Shown here piece after piece: positions 1 through 6,134 of a DNA stretch of 9,849 nucleotides. The notes under the pieces were generated by a model. It ran no database searches. It had not been told where the DNA came from and saw only the letters and a program-made list of their open reading frames with translations. The stretch comes from Rhizobiaceae bacterium (GTDB lineage Bacteria; Pseudomonadota; Alphaproteobacteria; Rhizobiales; Rhizobiaceae), in the NCBI GenBank assembly GCA_016793565.1, contig JAEUMA010000488.1, forward strand, positions 1 through 9,849, in the 5' to 3' direction. The position numbers were made by a program, and so were the translations under genes. The number at the start of each line of letters is the position of its first letter. Position 1 is the first letter of the stretch.

Positions 1-165
1 GCTATTTGCGCGCGGGAACTCGGCCGGATTGCGTGGTCGCCACCGGCTCGCTGGTGTCGTTCACCATGAGCTTACCGGAAGCCTTCTGCTGCCCGGCAAG
101 CAGTTGCGGCCGAAGCGGCGATGGGCCAGCATGGACCGTCGAGCGGAAGCATGGGCGGGCGTGGA

Positions 166-471
166 ATGCGGACGGTTCGGGCAATGGTGTATGTGCTTGC
201 CGCGGGAGTTTCGGCCGTTCTCGCATCCGGGGCAAGGGCAGAGCCGTCGTTCAACGTGTCGCGGCTCACCTGCGAGCGCGTCCAGGCGGAAGTTCGGGCC
301 ATCGGCGCCGCCGTCCTGCGCTTTCAGACATCGGACAGGACCAAGCGCAATTATGATCGCTACGTCGCGGACGCCCGCTTCTGCGACGGTGGCCAGACTG
401 CCGTCCTCGCGACCGTACCGACCGCCGATCGTGACGATTGCCCGGTGAGGGTCTGTGAATCGCGGTCCTGA
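166..471 (+). CDS. Small secreted protein with four cysteines, unknown function
   Basis: From the chosen ATG at 166 the product is 101 residues. It has a clear Sec signal peptide: a basic start (MRTVR), a hydrophobic stretch to about residue 21, then a GARA-EP cleavage-like site near residues 25-27. The mature part of about 75 residues has four cysteines, in LTCERV, RFCDGG and a closing CPVRVC, which could form two disulfides in the periplasm. The motif YDRYVADxxFC followed by VPTADxxxCPVxxC resembles a recurring small exported protein of rhizobia that has no assigned function; this is from memory. An in-frame ATG at 121 would add 15 residues and spoil the signal peptide, so 166 is preferred. 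No strong ribosome site decides it. The gene is alone and converges on the transporter at 511-1815. Confidence 0.72.
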   Translation: MRTVRAMVYVLAAGVSAVLASGARAEPSFNVSRLTCERVQAEVRAIGAAVLRFQTSDRTKRNYDRYVADARFCDGGQTAVLATVPTADRDDCPVRVCESRS

Positions 472-510
472 GACCGGATCGCTCGCCGACCAACCGCTCT
501 GGCAATCGCC

Positions 511-1815
511 TTACAGCAGGCTGGCCTTGCGCAGCGGATCGGCGGTCACGGTCAGTATGCCGGCCCCCGCGACCACGAAGAAGATCATCGACAGCAGCGC
601 CATTCGCGAGTCGCCGGTCGTCGTGGCGATCACGCCGTAGAGCACCGGGCCGACCGATGCCGATATGCGGCCGGCGGCGGCGTTGAAGCCGAAGAATTCC
701 GCCTCGCGCCCGCGTGGCACCCACAGCGCTATCAGCGATCGGAACAGCGCCTGGGTGGAGCCGTAGACCAGGCCGAGCAGGACGACAACGACCATCGGCA
801 CCCAAGTGGCGGTGCCGAGCGCCATCAGCACGACGGCGCCGGCCCAGATCGACAACGAGACCAGGATTGCCGACCCGTGCGTCCAGCGATCTCCTAGCAC
901 GCCGAAGACGAATGTCGCAGGCAGCGCGATCACCGTATAGACCAGCATCAGCACGAGAAGCTCGTGCACGGAAGCGCCGAAGCTCGAACGAAAGTATTCC
1001 GCCGCAAAGACGGAGATGGTCACCATCGCGCTGTTGACCATGTAGAAGGCGACGATGACCTTGAAGAGCTCGCGATTGAGACGCCACTGCCGCACGGTCT
1101 GCCAGATCGACGGCCGCTCCGGCTGAACACGGTCCGTCCGCTCTCCTTCCACGACCCGTCGCAGGAACCAGAGGGCAGGGCCTGCGATGATGGCGAACAA
1201 CAGGCCGACCAGCATGAAGCTTTCCGCGAAAAGCGCATGGCCCGAAGCGTGGGACGCCACTGGCAACAGCACGACGATGATCATGATGCCGCCCATAAAT
1301 CCGATCGCCCACCCGAACGCCGAAACCCGGCCGCTGTCGGCCGCGCGCGCCAGCATAGGCAGGTAGCTTTCATAGAGCGGTTGCGACAGCGAATAGGCGG
1401 CCTGCGCCAGAGCGAATGCAACCAGCGCCAGCACGCTTTGTCCCGGCTGGACGAGGGCGAGCGCCGCCGTCGCAGCGCAGCACAGCAATGTCGTGATCAC
1501 CAGAAAATGCCACCGGCTCTGATCGCGGTCGGCCACCTTGCCGATGAACGGGGCTGCCAGGCCGGCCACCAGCAGGGCGACCGAAACGCCGACCCCCCAC
1601 GACAATAGTCCGGCCGCGCCCGTGTTGACGACCGTGAGGTAGAAGATCGGGAACAGCACCGTCGGAACTACGCCGATATAGGTCGAACTGGCGACATCAT
1701 ACGAGGTCCAGGCCAGCACCCTGCGGTCGAGCCATGCAAAACGCCAGGCGTGGTCTTCAGACCTTCCAGGTCCCCCTTGAGGTTGCGACAAATGGGAACC
1801 GTCCAGCTCGCCCAT
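511..1815 (-). CDS. MFS transporter, UMF1 / Atg22-like family
   Basis: A 434-residue inner-membrane protein with about 12 hydrophobic segments, split by a charged central loop at roughly residues 218-250 as in major facilitator transporters. The family is indicated by the opening WTSYDVASSTY...VVPTVLFPIFY (residues 36-60), by GSTQALFRSLIA (about 352-363) and by AEFFGFNAAAGRISASVGP (about 372-390). These match the UMF1/Atg22-like group, for which YxiO of Bacillus is a bacterial example; substrates in bacteria are mostly unknown. The first 30 residues are a hydrophilic cytoplasmic tail. The start is supported by AGGGG about 7 bases before the ATG. The gene lies alone between a convergent small secreted protein and hemN. 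Family is fairly sure; substrate cannot be read from the sequence. Confidence 0.88.
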   Translation of the reverse strand: MGELDGSHLSQPQGGPGRSEDHAWRFAWLDRRVLAWTSYDVASSTYIGVVPTVLFPIFYLTVVNTGAAGLLSWGVGVSVALLVAGLAAPFIGKVADRDQSRWHFLVITTLLCCAATAALALVQPGQSVLALVAFALAQAAYSLSQPLYESYLPMLARAADSGRVSAFGWAIGFMGGIMIIVVLLPVASHASGHALFAESFMLVGLLFAIIAGPALWFLRRVVEGERTDRVQPERPSIWQTVRQWRLNRELFKVIVAFYMVNSAMVTISVFAAEYFRSSFGASVHELLVLMLVYTVIALPATFVFGVLGDRWTHGSAILVSLSIWAGAVVLMALGTATWVPMVVVVLLGLVYGSTQALFRSLIALWVPRGREAEFFGFNAAAGRISASVGPVLYGVIATTTGDSRMALLSMIFFVVAGAGILTVTADPLRKASLL

Positions 1816-1863
1816 AGACTATCCCCTAAACCACACAGACCAATCGGCGCATCGTCGGTCGCG

Positions 1864-1908
1864 TCTGACTTGCGGGTCGCCGGTCAGAAGTCGATTATCA
1901 CCGACCGG
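1864..1908. repeat. Short inverted repeats upstream of the MFS gene
   Basis: TCTGAC (1864-1869) and GTCAGA (1883-1888) form a 6-base inverted repeat with a 13-base spacer. CCGGTC (1880-1885) and GACCGG (1903-1908) form a second one, which overlaps the first. They lie about 50-95 bases before the transporter start codon, where an operator could sit. They are short and may be chance in GC-rich DNA. I see no convincing promoter hexamers here. Confidence 0.2.
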
Positions 1909-2003
1909 TATTCCAATAGGCGATCTATGTTAACGGATGAAGTCGAACCGGAAGAACGAAAAGATGTAATTCCGTTGGCAGGGGCACGCGTTTGCGCCTG
2001 GGC

Positions 2004-3353
2004 TCATATCGCCTGGGAATGCCGCGCCTGGCCGTTACGCAGATAGGTGTCGAACCGCGCGGCCACGTTCCGCACGAAGGGCCTGGCTTCCTGCGGAACC
2101 ACGAAGTTGTCGCCTTGGCGCAGGAAAAGACCATCCTCGTCCATGGCGGCCAGGTCCTGCGCTTCGCGCAGAATGACCTTTCCTGCCGGACCGAAACGGT
2201 CGCGCAACTCCACCCCTGAGAAGCCGAAGTCGCACATCAGCCGCTCGATGACGAAGCTGCGGGCCCTGTCCTCCGGCGTGAAGCCGATGCCGCGCGCGAC
2301 GGCCAGTCCGCCCTCCACGAGCGCGCGTTCGTACTGGCCGGTCGCGGATAGGTTCTGGACGTAGCCCTGCGGCAGCCGACCGACCGCGGAGGCGCCGAGC
2401 CCGATCAGCGCATCCGCCTCGTCGACCGTATAGCCCTGGAAATTCCGGCGCAGGCGGCCTTCCACGCACGCCTGGGCGAGACCGTCGGAAGGCTTGGAGA
2501 AATGATCGAGCCCGACCGGCACATAGCCTGCCGCCTGCACCAACCTGGCGGCGAGTTGCGCCTGGCCGTAGCGCGCCGCGATGTCGGGAAGCGCCGCCTC
2601 GTCGATCATGGTCTGGTGCTTCTTGAACCACGGTACATGCGCATAGCCGAACAGGGCGATGCGGTCGGGCGAAAGCGTCAGCACCTGTTCCAGGGTTCTT
2701 GTCAGCGTCGCCTCGGTCTGATGAGGCAACCCGTAAAGAACGTCGAGATTGACGGAAGCGACGCCGCGCTCGCGCACGCTTTCCACCGCCCAGCGCGTCT
2801 GCTCGTAGCTCTGCATGCGGTTGATGGCCTTCTGGACCGCCGGTTCGAAATCCTGGACGCCGAGGCTCGCCCGCGTCATCCCGGCGCGCGCCAGCGCGTC
2901 GAAGCGCGCCTCGTCCATGTCGCTGGGGTCGATCTCCACGCTGATCTCGCACCCGACAGGGATCTCGAAGGACGAACTCAGCGCCTCCGAAAGGGCAACC
3001 ATGTCGTCGGCCCTGAGAAGCGTCGGCGAGCCGCCGCCGAAATGTACGGCGCTGACCATGCGGCGACGGCCGACCGCGGCGCCGACGGTCGCGATCTCCC
3101 TCTTCAGCGCTTCCAGATAGCGTTGTACCGGCGCGTAGGAGAGCGTCTGCTTGGTGTGGCAGGCACAGAACCAGCACAGCCGGTCGCAGTAGGGAATGTG
3201 CAGATAGAGCGACAGCGATGCGCCGTCCGGCAGTTCTTCCAGCCATCCTCGGTAGACGGCCGCGTCGATCCCAGCGTGGAAGTGCGGGGCCGTCGGATAG
3301 CTCGTATAGCGGGGCGCGGGCGCCGCGAGCTTGGATAAGAGGCGTACGGACAT
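2004..3353 (-). CDS. hemN: Oxygen-independent coproporphyrinogen III dehydrogenase (radical SAM)
   Basis: This enzyme converts coproporphyrinogen III to protoporphyrinogen IX without oxygen, using a [4Fe-4S] cluster and S-adenosylmethionine, in the cytoplasm. The chosen ATG at 3353 gives 449 residues, close to the usual length for HemN. The radical SAM cluster motif is YCDRLCWFCAC, with Cys56, Cys60 and Cys63 as cluster ligands and Cys65 completing the CxxxCxxCxC pattern typical of true HemN. The SAM-binding HFGGGSPTLL lies at about 104-113, EIDPSD at 140-145, and the C-terminal HemN domain includes GLGASAVG and GYVQN (about 318-334). AGGAA five bases before the ATG supports the start. A TTG-initiated frame beginning at 3419 would place its start inside the FNR-type box, so it is rejected. 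Because heme is needed for microaerobic and anaerobic respiration, the upstream FixK/FnrN site fits the function. Confidence 0.96.
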   Translation of the reverse strand: MSVRLLSKLAAPAPRYTSYPTAPHFHAGIDAAVYRGWLEELPDGASLSLYLHIPYCDRLCWFCACHTKQTLSYAPVQRYLEALKREIATVGAAVGRRRMVSAVHFGGGSPTLLRADDMVALSEALSSSFEIPVGCEISVEIDPSDMDEARFDALARAGMTRASLGVQDFEPAVQKAINRMQSYEQTRWAVESVRERGVASVNLDVLYGLPHQTEATLTRTLEQVLTLSPDRIALFGYAHVPWFKKHQTMIDEAALPDIAARYGQAQLAARLVQAAGYVPVGLDHFSKPSDGLAQACVEGRLRRNFQGYTVDEADALIGLGASAVGRLPQGYVQNLSATGQYERALVEGGLAVARGIGFTPEDRARSFVIERLMCDFGFSGVELRDRFGPAGKVILREAQDLAAMDEDGLFLRQGDNFVVPQEARPFVRNVAARFDTYLRNGQARHSQAI

Positions 3354-3405
3354 GGTGGTTCCTGGCGACAGGCTTACAGCATCGCAAGGGACGGGGACCG
3401 CCGCC

Positions 3406-3419
3406 TTGATCCGGATCAA
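3406..3419 (-). promoter_or_regulatory. FNR/FixK-type binding site upstream of hemN
   Basis: The sequence TTGATCCGGATCAA is a perfect match to the TTGAT-N4-ATCAA consensus bound by FNR, FnrN and FixK regulators, and the whole 14-mer is palindromic. Its centre is about 60 bases before the hemN ATG. If the site is centred at -41.5, as in class II activation, transcription would start near 3371 and leave a leader of about 18 bases containing the AGGAA ribosome site. Activation of hemN by such regulators is known in rhizobia and other proteobacteria. The regulator itself is not in this window. Confidence 0.85.
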
Positions 3420-3499
3420 CGTTTCGTTTTCGAACCACGCCGGCGCACGCGGCGCTATCGCTCAATCTAATGCAGATGGCGGATCATGTCGGGGAGAAA

Positions 3500-3574
<75 letters not shown>

Positions 3575-3668
3575 TTCCGGATGCGGCGGTCTTCTGCCAC
3601 ATCAATTCCGGCTGCGCAAGTTCCAGTCCGAACCATTCTCGGCCATTCGAACGAAGCCAGGCGGGGGC

Positions 3669-3707
3669 TGGCGGCGCCGCCATCCGGTGGCCACAATGGC
3701 GGGCCAC
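3669..3707. repeat. Overlapping inverted repeats in the leader of the small gene at 3734
   Basis: Three inverted repeats overlap here. TGGCGGCGCCGCCA (3669-3682) is a perfect 14-base palindrome. CCGCCAT (3677-3683) pairs with ATGGCGG (3696-3702). GTGGCC (3687-3692) pairs with GGCCAC (3702-3707). The first two share bases 3677-3682, so in RNA they would exclude each other. This could be a leader structure, or chance in GC-rich DNA. Confidence 0.3.
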
Positions 3708-3733
3708 AGGAAAACACGACGGCAGGATGGGCG

Positions 3734-3916
3734 ATGGCCGGGGACGAAGCGACCAAGCATCAGACAGCGGCCGATGAGCGCAAGGCGCGCCTGGCCGCCG
3801 AGTTGCGAGCCAATCTTCAGCGCCGCAAGGCCCAAGCGCGCTCGCGCCGCGCGGGCGAGGCGGACAGCCGCGTCGACGGTCTCGGCCGGGAGACCGGCGA
3901 CACACGGCAGGATTGA
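3734..3916 (+). CDS. Small charged protein upstream of murA, unknown function
   Basis: A 60-residue product rich in Arg, Lys, Glu, Asp and Ala, with no membrane segment or cysteine. The central part, about residues 11-37 and including ERKARLAAELRANLQRRKAQARSRR, is predicted to be a long amphipathic, strongly basic helix that could bind nucleic acid or another protein. Similar short proteins with a (K/R)ARLAAxLRxNLxRRKAQAR core are common in rhizobial annotations as hypothetical proteins; this is from memory. The frame stays open far upstream through the tRNA-Thr region, but that part has no coding character. The ATG at 3734 has AGG about 7 bases before it and is taken as the start. It precedes murA on the same strand with a 115-base gap holding a possible terminator and promoter. 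Confidence 0.7.
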   Translation: MAGDEATKHQTAADERKARLAAELRANLQRRKAQARSRRAGEADSRVDGLGRETGDTRQD

Positions 3917-3925
3917 GCCCGGCGG

Positions 3926-3950
3926 TCCGCCCCTGGTGGGACGGGGTTTT
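3926..3950 (+). terminator. Possible Rho-independent terminator after the small gene
   Basis: CCGCCC (3927-3932) can pair with GGG-A-CGG (3938-3944), with one bulged A and a five-base loop. Two G residues and TTTT then CTT follow. It begins ten bases after the stop codon of the small gene at 3916. The stem is short and imperfect, so termination may be partial. Confidence 0.35.
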
Positions 3951-3980
3951 CTTGAACGGCGGGGACGGATGGTCTAGAGG
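3951..3980 (+). promoter_or_regulatory. Possible sigma-70-type promoter for murA
   Basis: CTTGAAC at 3951-3957 resembles the alphaproteobacterial -35 element (CTTGAC). A weak -10 follows as TCTAGA (3973-3978, 15-base spacer) or TAGAGG (3975-3980, 17-base spacer). It would give a leader of about 45 bases before the murA ATG. The -10 is far from consensus, so this is tentative. Confidence 0.35.
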
Positions 3981-4031
3981 GGCCGTTCGGTCGGTTTGCC
4001 AGCGAATCGCCTGCAACGGAGACGGGAATCC

Positions 4032-5321
4032 ATGGATCGCATCAGGATCGTCGGCGGCAACGAACTCAATGGCCGCATCCCGATCTCGGGCGCGAAGAAC
4101 GCGGCGCTGCCCTTGATGATCGCGGCTCTCCTGACCGACGACACGCTTACGCTGGAAAACGTGCCGCATCTCGCTGATGTCGAGCAGCTGACGCGCATCC
4201 TCGGCAATCACGGCGTCGACTATTCCGTCAACGGCCGCCGCGAGAGCCAGCAGGAAGGGTATTCTCGCACCATCAACCTGTCGGCGCGCAACATCGTCGA
4301 CACGACGGCGCCCTACGACCTCGTGTCGAAGATGCGTGCCAGCTTCTGGGTGATAGGGCCGCTGATCGCCCGCATGCGCGAGGCGCGCGTCTCGCTGCCG
4401 GGCGGCTGCGCCATCGGCACGCGTCCGGTCGATCTCTTCATCGACGGGCTGCAGGCGCTGGGCGCGGAACTCGACGTCGATCGCGGCTACATCATCGCCA
4501 GCGCGCCGAAGGGCCTGGTCGGGAACCGCTACGTATTTCCCAAGGTGTCGGTGGGTGCCACCCATGTGCTGATGATGGCGGCATCCCTCGCCCGCGGCGA
4601 AACCGTGCTGGAGAACGCCGCCCGTGAGCCGGAAGTCGTCAACCTCGCCGATTGCCTGAACAAGATGGGCGCGCGGATCGAGGGTGCCGGCACTTCGACG
4701 ATCGTGATCCAGGGCGTCGAAGGTCTTTCCGGCGCCCGCCACCGCGTCATCCCGGACCGCATCGAGACGGGCACCTACGCCATGGCCGTCGCCATGACGG
4801 GCGGCGACGTGCTGCTCGAAGGCGCGCGCACTGATCTGCTGGAGACCGCGCTTTCGGTGCTGAGCGACGCCGGCGCCGAGATCTCCACCGAGCAGCGCGG
4901 CATCCGGGTCAAGCGCAACGGCAACGGCATCAAGCCGGTAGACGTGACGACCGAGCCTTTCCCGGGCTTCCCGACTGACCTGCAGGCGCAGTTCATGGGC
5001 CTGATGACAATGGCGCAGGGCCGCTCGCAGATTACCGAAACGATCTTCGAGAACCGCTTCATGCATGTGCAGGAACTTGCCCGCCTCGGCGCGCATATCA
5101 GCCTGTCCGGGCAGACGGCCACCGTCGACGGCGTGGCGACGCTGAAGGGCGCTCAGGTGATGGCCACCGACCTGCGCGCTTCCGTCTCGCTGGTGATTGC
5201 CGGCCTCGCGGCGGAAGGCGAGACCACGGTCAACCGCGTCTACCACCTCGACCGCGGCTTCGAGCGGCTGGAGGAAAAGCTTTCGGGCTGCGGCGCTGTC
5301 ATCGAGCGCATCTCGGCCTGA
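4032..5321 (+). CDS. murA: UDP-N-acetylglucosamine 1-carboxyvinyltransferase
   Basis: MurA transfers enolpyruvate from phosphoenolpyruvate to UDP-GlcNAc, the first committed step of peptidoglycan synthesis, in the cytoplasm. The product has 429 residues, the usual length. Seen in the sequence: the SGAKNAALP motif with Lys22 and Asn23 for substrate binding, the catalytic loop PGGCAIGTRP with Cys126 (equivalent to Cys115 of E. coli and the target of fosfomycin), GFPTDLQAQF with the catalytic Asp316, Arg382 in TDLRAS, and Arg408 in HLDRGF. Both halves of the EPT fold are complete. The active-site residue is Cys, not the Asp that gives natural fosfomycin resistance. The start at 4032 is chosen because it gives the normal MDRIRIVGGN beginning and has GGAG about 10 bases before it; an upstream in-frame ATG at 3996 adds 12 atypical residues. 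The next gene converges 19 bases downstream. Confidence 0.98.
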   Translation: MDRIRIVGGNELNGRIPISGAKNAALPLMIAALLTDDTLTLENVPHLADVEQLTRILGNHGVDYSVNGRRESQQEGYSRTINLSARNIVDTTAPYDLVSKMRASFWVIGPLIARMREARVSLPGGCAIGTRPVDLFIDGLQALGAELDVDRGYIIASAPKGLVGNRYVFPKVSVGATHVLMMAASLARGETVLENAAREPEVVNLADCLNKMGARIEGAGTSTIVIQGVEGLSGARHRVIPDRIETGTYAMAVAMTGGDVLLEGARTDLLETALSVLSDAGAEISTEQRGIRVKRNGNGIKPVDVTTEPFPGFPTDLQAQFMGLMTMAQGRSQITETIFENRFMHVQELARLGAHISLSGQTATVDGVATLKGAQVMATDLRASVSLVIAGLAAEGETTVNRVYHLDRGFERLEEKLSGCGAVIERISA

Positions 5322-5340
5322 TCCTTTTTCGCGCGGCCGG

Positions 5341-5559
5341 TCAGAGGTCGGGATTGCGTACCCGATCCTCCAGGTCCGCGCGCCGTTCTTCGGGTGTCGC
5401 CAGCCGATCGAAGACCCGGCCGGCGAGCCACAGACCAAGCACGCCGATCAGCAGGAACGCGGCAATGCCGACCGCGGGCGGCCTGAGCCACAGATAGGCG
5501 GAGACGGCAGCCACGCCGAAGGCTAGGAAGAGAGCCACGCTCAAAAGACGTGCATGCAT
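5341..5559 (-). CDS. Small two-helix membrane protein, unknown function
   Basis: The product is 72 residues. Two hydrophobic segments (about residues 5-25 and 28-49) are joined by a short Arg-Pro-Pro turn, and a highly charged cytoplasmic-type tail follows (TPEERRADLEDRVRNPDL). It has no cysteines or known motif that I recognise. The start at 5559 has AGGGG 9 bases before it. The gene faces murA tail to tail (19 bases apart) and is divergent from the DUF2948-hisD operon, with which it shares a 129-base intergenic region. It is probably a real inner-membrane protein, since the hydrophobic pattern fits a double-spanning hairpin, but nothing points to a specific role. Confidence 0.68.
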   Translation of the reverse strand: MHARLLSVALFLAFGVAAVSAYLWLRPPAVGIAAFLLIGVLGLWLAGRVFDRLATPEERRADLEDRVRNPDL

Positions 5560-5572
5560 GGTCCGTCACCCC

Positions 5573-5584
5573 TGCTGATCAGCA
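5573..5584. repeat. Perfect 12-base palindrome in the divergent intergenic region
   Basis: TGCTGATCAGCA reads the same on both strands. It ends 13 bases before the start codon of the small membrane protein gene and lies about 105 bases before the DUF2948 gene. A two-fold symmetric site between divergent genes could be a repressor operator, but no known regulator motif is recognised. Confidence 0.3.
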
Positions 5585-5622
5585 TAGCACGAAAGGCGCC
5601 GCCATTGCTGCTGCCGTTTTGG

Positions 5623-5661
5623 TTGCACCGCAGCGCGAGACGGCATAACAGACGCCATAAC
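5623..5661 (+). promoter_or_regulatory. Weak possible promoter of the DUF2948-hisD operon
   Basis: TTGCAC (5623-5628) is followed after 15 bases by CATAAC (5644-5649), and CATAAC recurs at 5656-5661. These are the best hexamers in the 129-base region before the operon, but spacing and match are poor. The repeated CATAAC, 12 bases apart and each followed by a GC-rich stretch, may be chance. Confidence 0.22.
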
Positions 5662-5688
5662 GGCGCATCAAGAAGCCGCGGAGCCGCT

Positions 5689-6126
5689 ATGGATGGCCTG
5701 AAGCTCGTCGCGTTTGACGAAACGGACCTGCAAATCGTTTCCGCCCACGTTCAGGACGCGGTGGCGAAGGTGGGCGATCTCGACTATTCGGCGACGGCGA
5801 AACGCTTCCTGCTGCCTATGCGCCGCTTCGTCTGGGAAGGGAAAAGCACCTTCCTGAAGCCGCGCCCCAACGAGCGGCGCAGCAGTCTGCTCCTGTTTGA
5901 CAGGGTTCTTTCCGCGCGCACCGCCGGCATCAGGCGCGACCGCCCTGACGAGGTGCTCTCTTTGCTGACGCTGCGCTTCCGGGCAGGCGAGCTTCCCGGC
6001 GGCGATATCGAGCTCGTCTTTTCCGCCGATGCGACCGTACGGCTGGCCGTGGAATGCATCGAAGTGCGCCTGTCTGATCTCGGCGGCGCCTGGGAAGCCG
6101 CATCGCGGCCGTCCCACAAGGTTTAG
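5689..6126 (+). CDS. DUF2948 family protein
   Basis: The 145-residue product starts MDGLKLVAFDETDLQIVSAHVQDAV and contains RRFVWE (about 45-50). Both are hallmarks of the DUF2948 family, a conserved alphaproteobacterial protein that is usually next to hisD. No catalytic motif, signal peptide or membrane segment is visible; the pattern suggests a small soluble alpha/beta protein. One cysteine (Cys123) is present. The start at 5689 is supported by GGAG five bases upstream and by the family's usual beginning; an open frame reaches back to 5554 but lacks family similarity. It is the first gene of a tight operon, and its TAG stop overlaps the AGGA ribosome site of hisD. The biochemical role is unknown; the steady linkage to hisD suggests co-expression but does not prove a part in histidine synthesis. 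Confidence 0.9.
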   Translation: MDGLKLVAFDETDLQIVSAHVQDAVAKVGDLDYSATAKRFLLPMRRFVWEGKSTFLKPRPNERRSSLLLFDRVLSARTAGIRRDRPDEVLSLLTLRFRAGELPGGDIELVFSADATVRLAVECIEVRLSDLGGAWEAASRPSHKV

Positions 6127-6134
6127 GACGCATC

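Noticed and set aside
2..235. Minus-strand 77-codon frame at the window start, ending in a possible 21-residue peptide (ATG at 67)
   Set aside because: It lies antisense to the signal-peptide gene, has no good ribosome site and no recognisable motif. Positions 1-120 hold nothing I can support.
266..1312. Minus-strand 348-codon frame overlapping the MFS gene
   Set aside because: Arg-rich shadow in another frame of the transporter gene; the membrane protein frame at 511-1815 is clearly the coding one.
1816..2003. Possible small gene on the plus strand between the MFS gene and hemN
   Set aside because: The open frame there (from 1750) begins antisense to the transporter and has no ribosome site or recognisable motif; the gap is better read as the transporter's upstream region.
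3354..3419. TTG-started N-terminal extension of hemN (22 residues)
   Set aside because: Its start codon is part of the FNR-type box, the residues do not match HemN, and the ATG at 3353 has a good ribosome site.
2035..3465. Minus-strand 476-codon frame overlapping hemN
   Set aside because: Arg-rich shadow without motifs; the true hemN frame has all radical SAM motifs.
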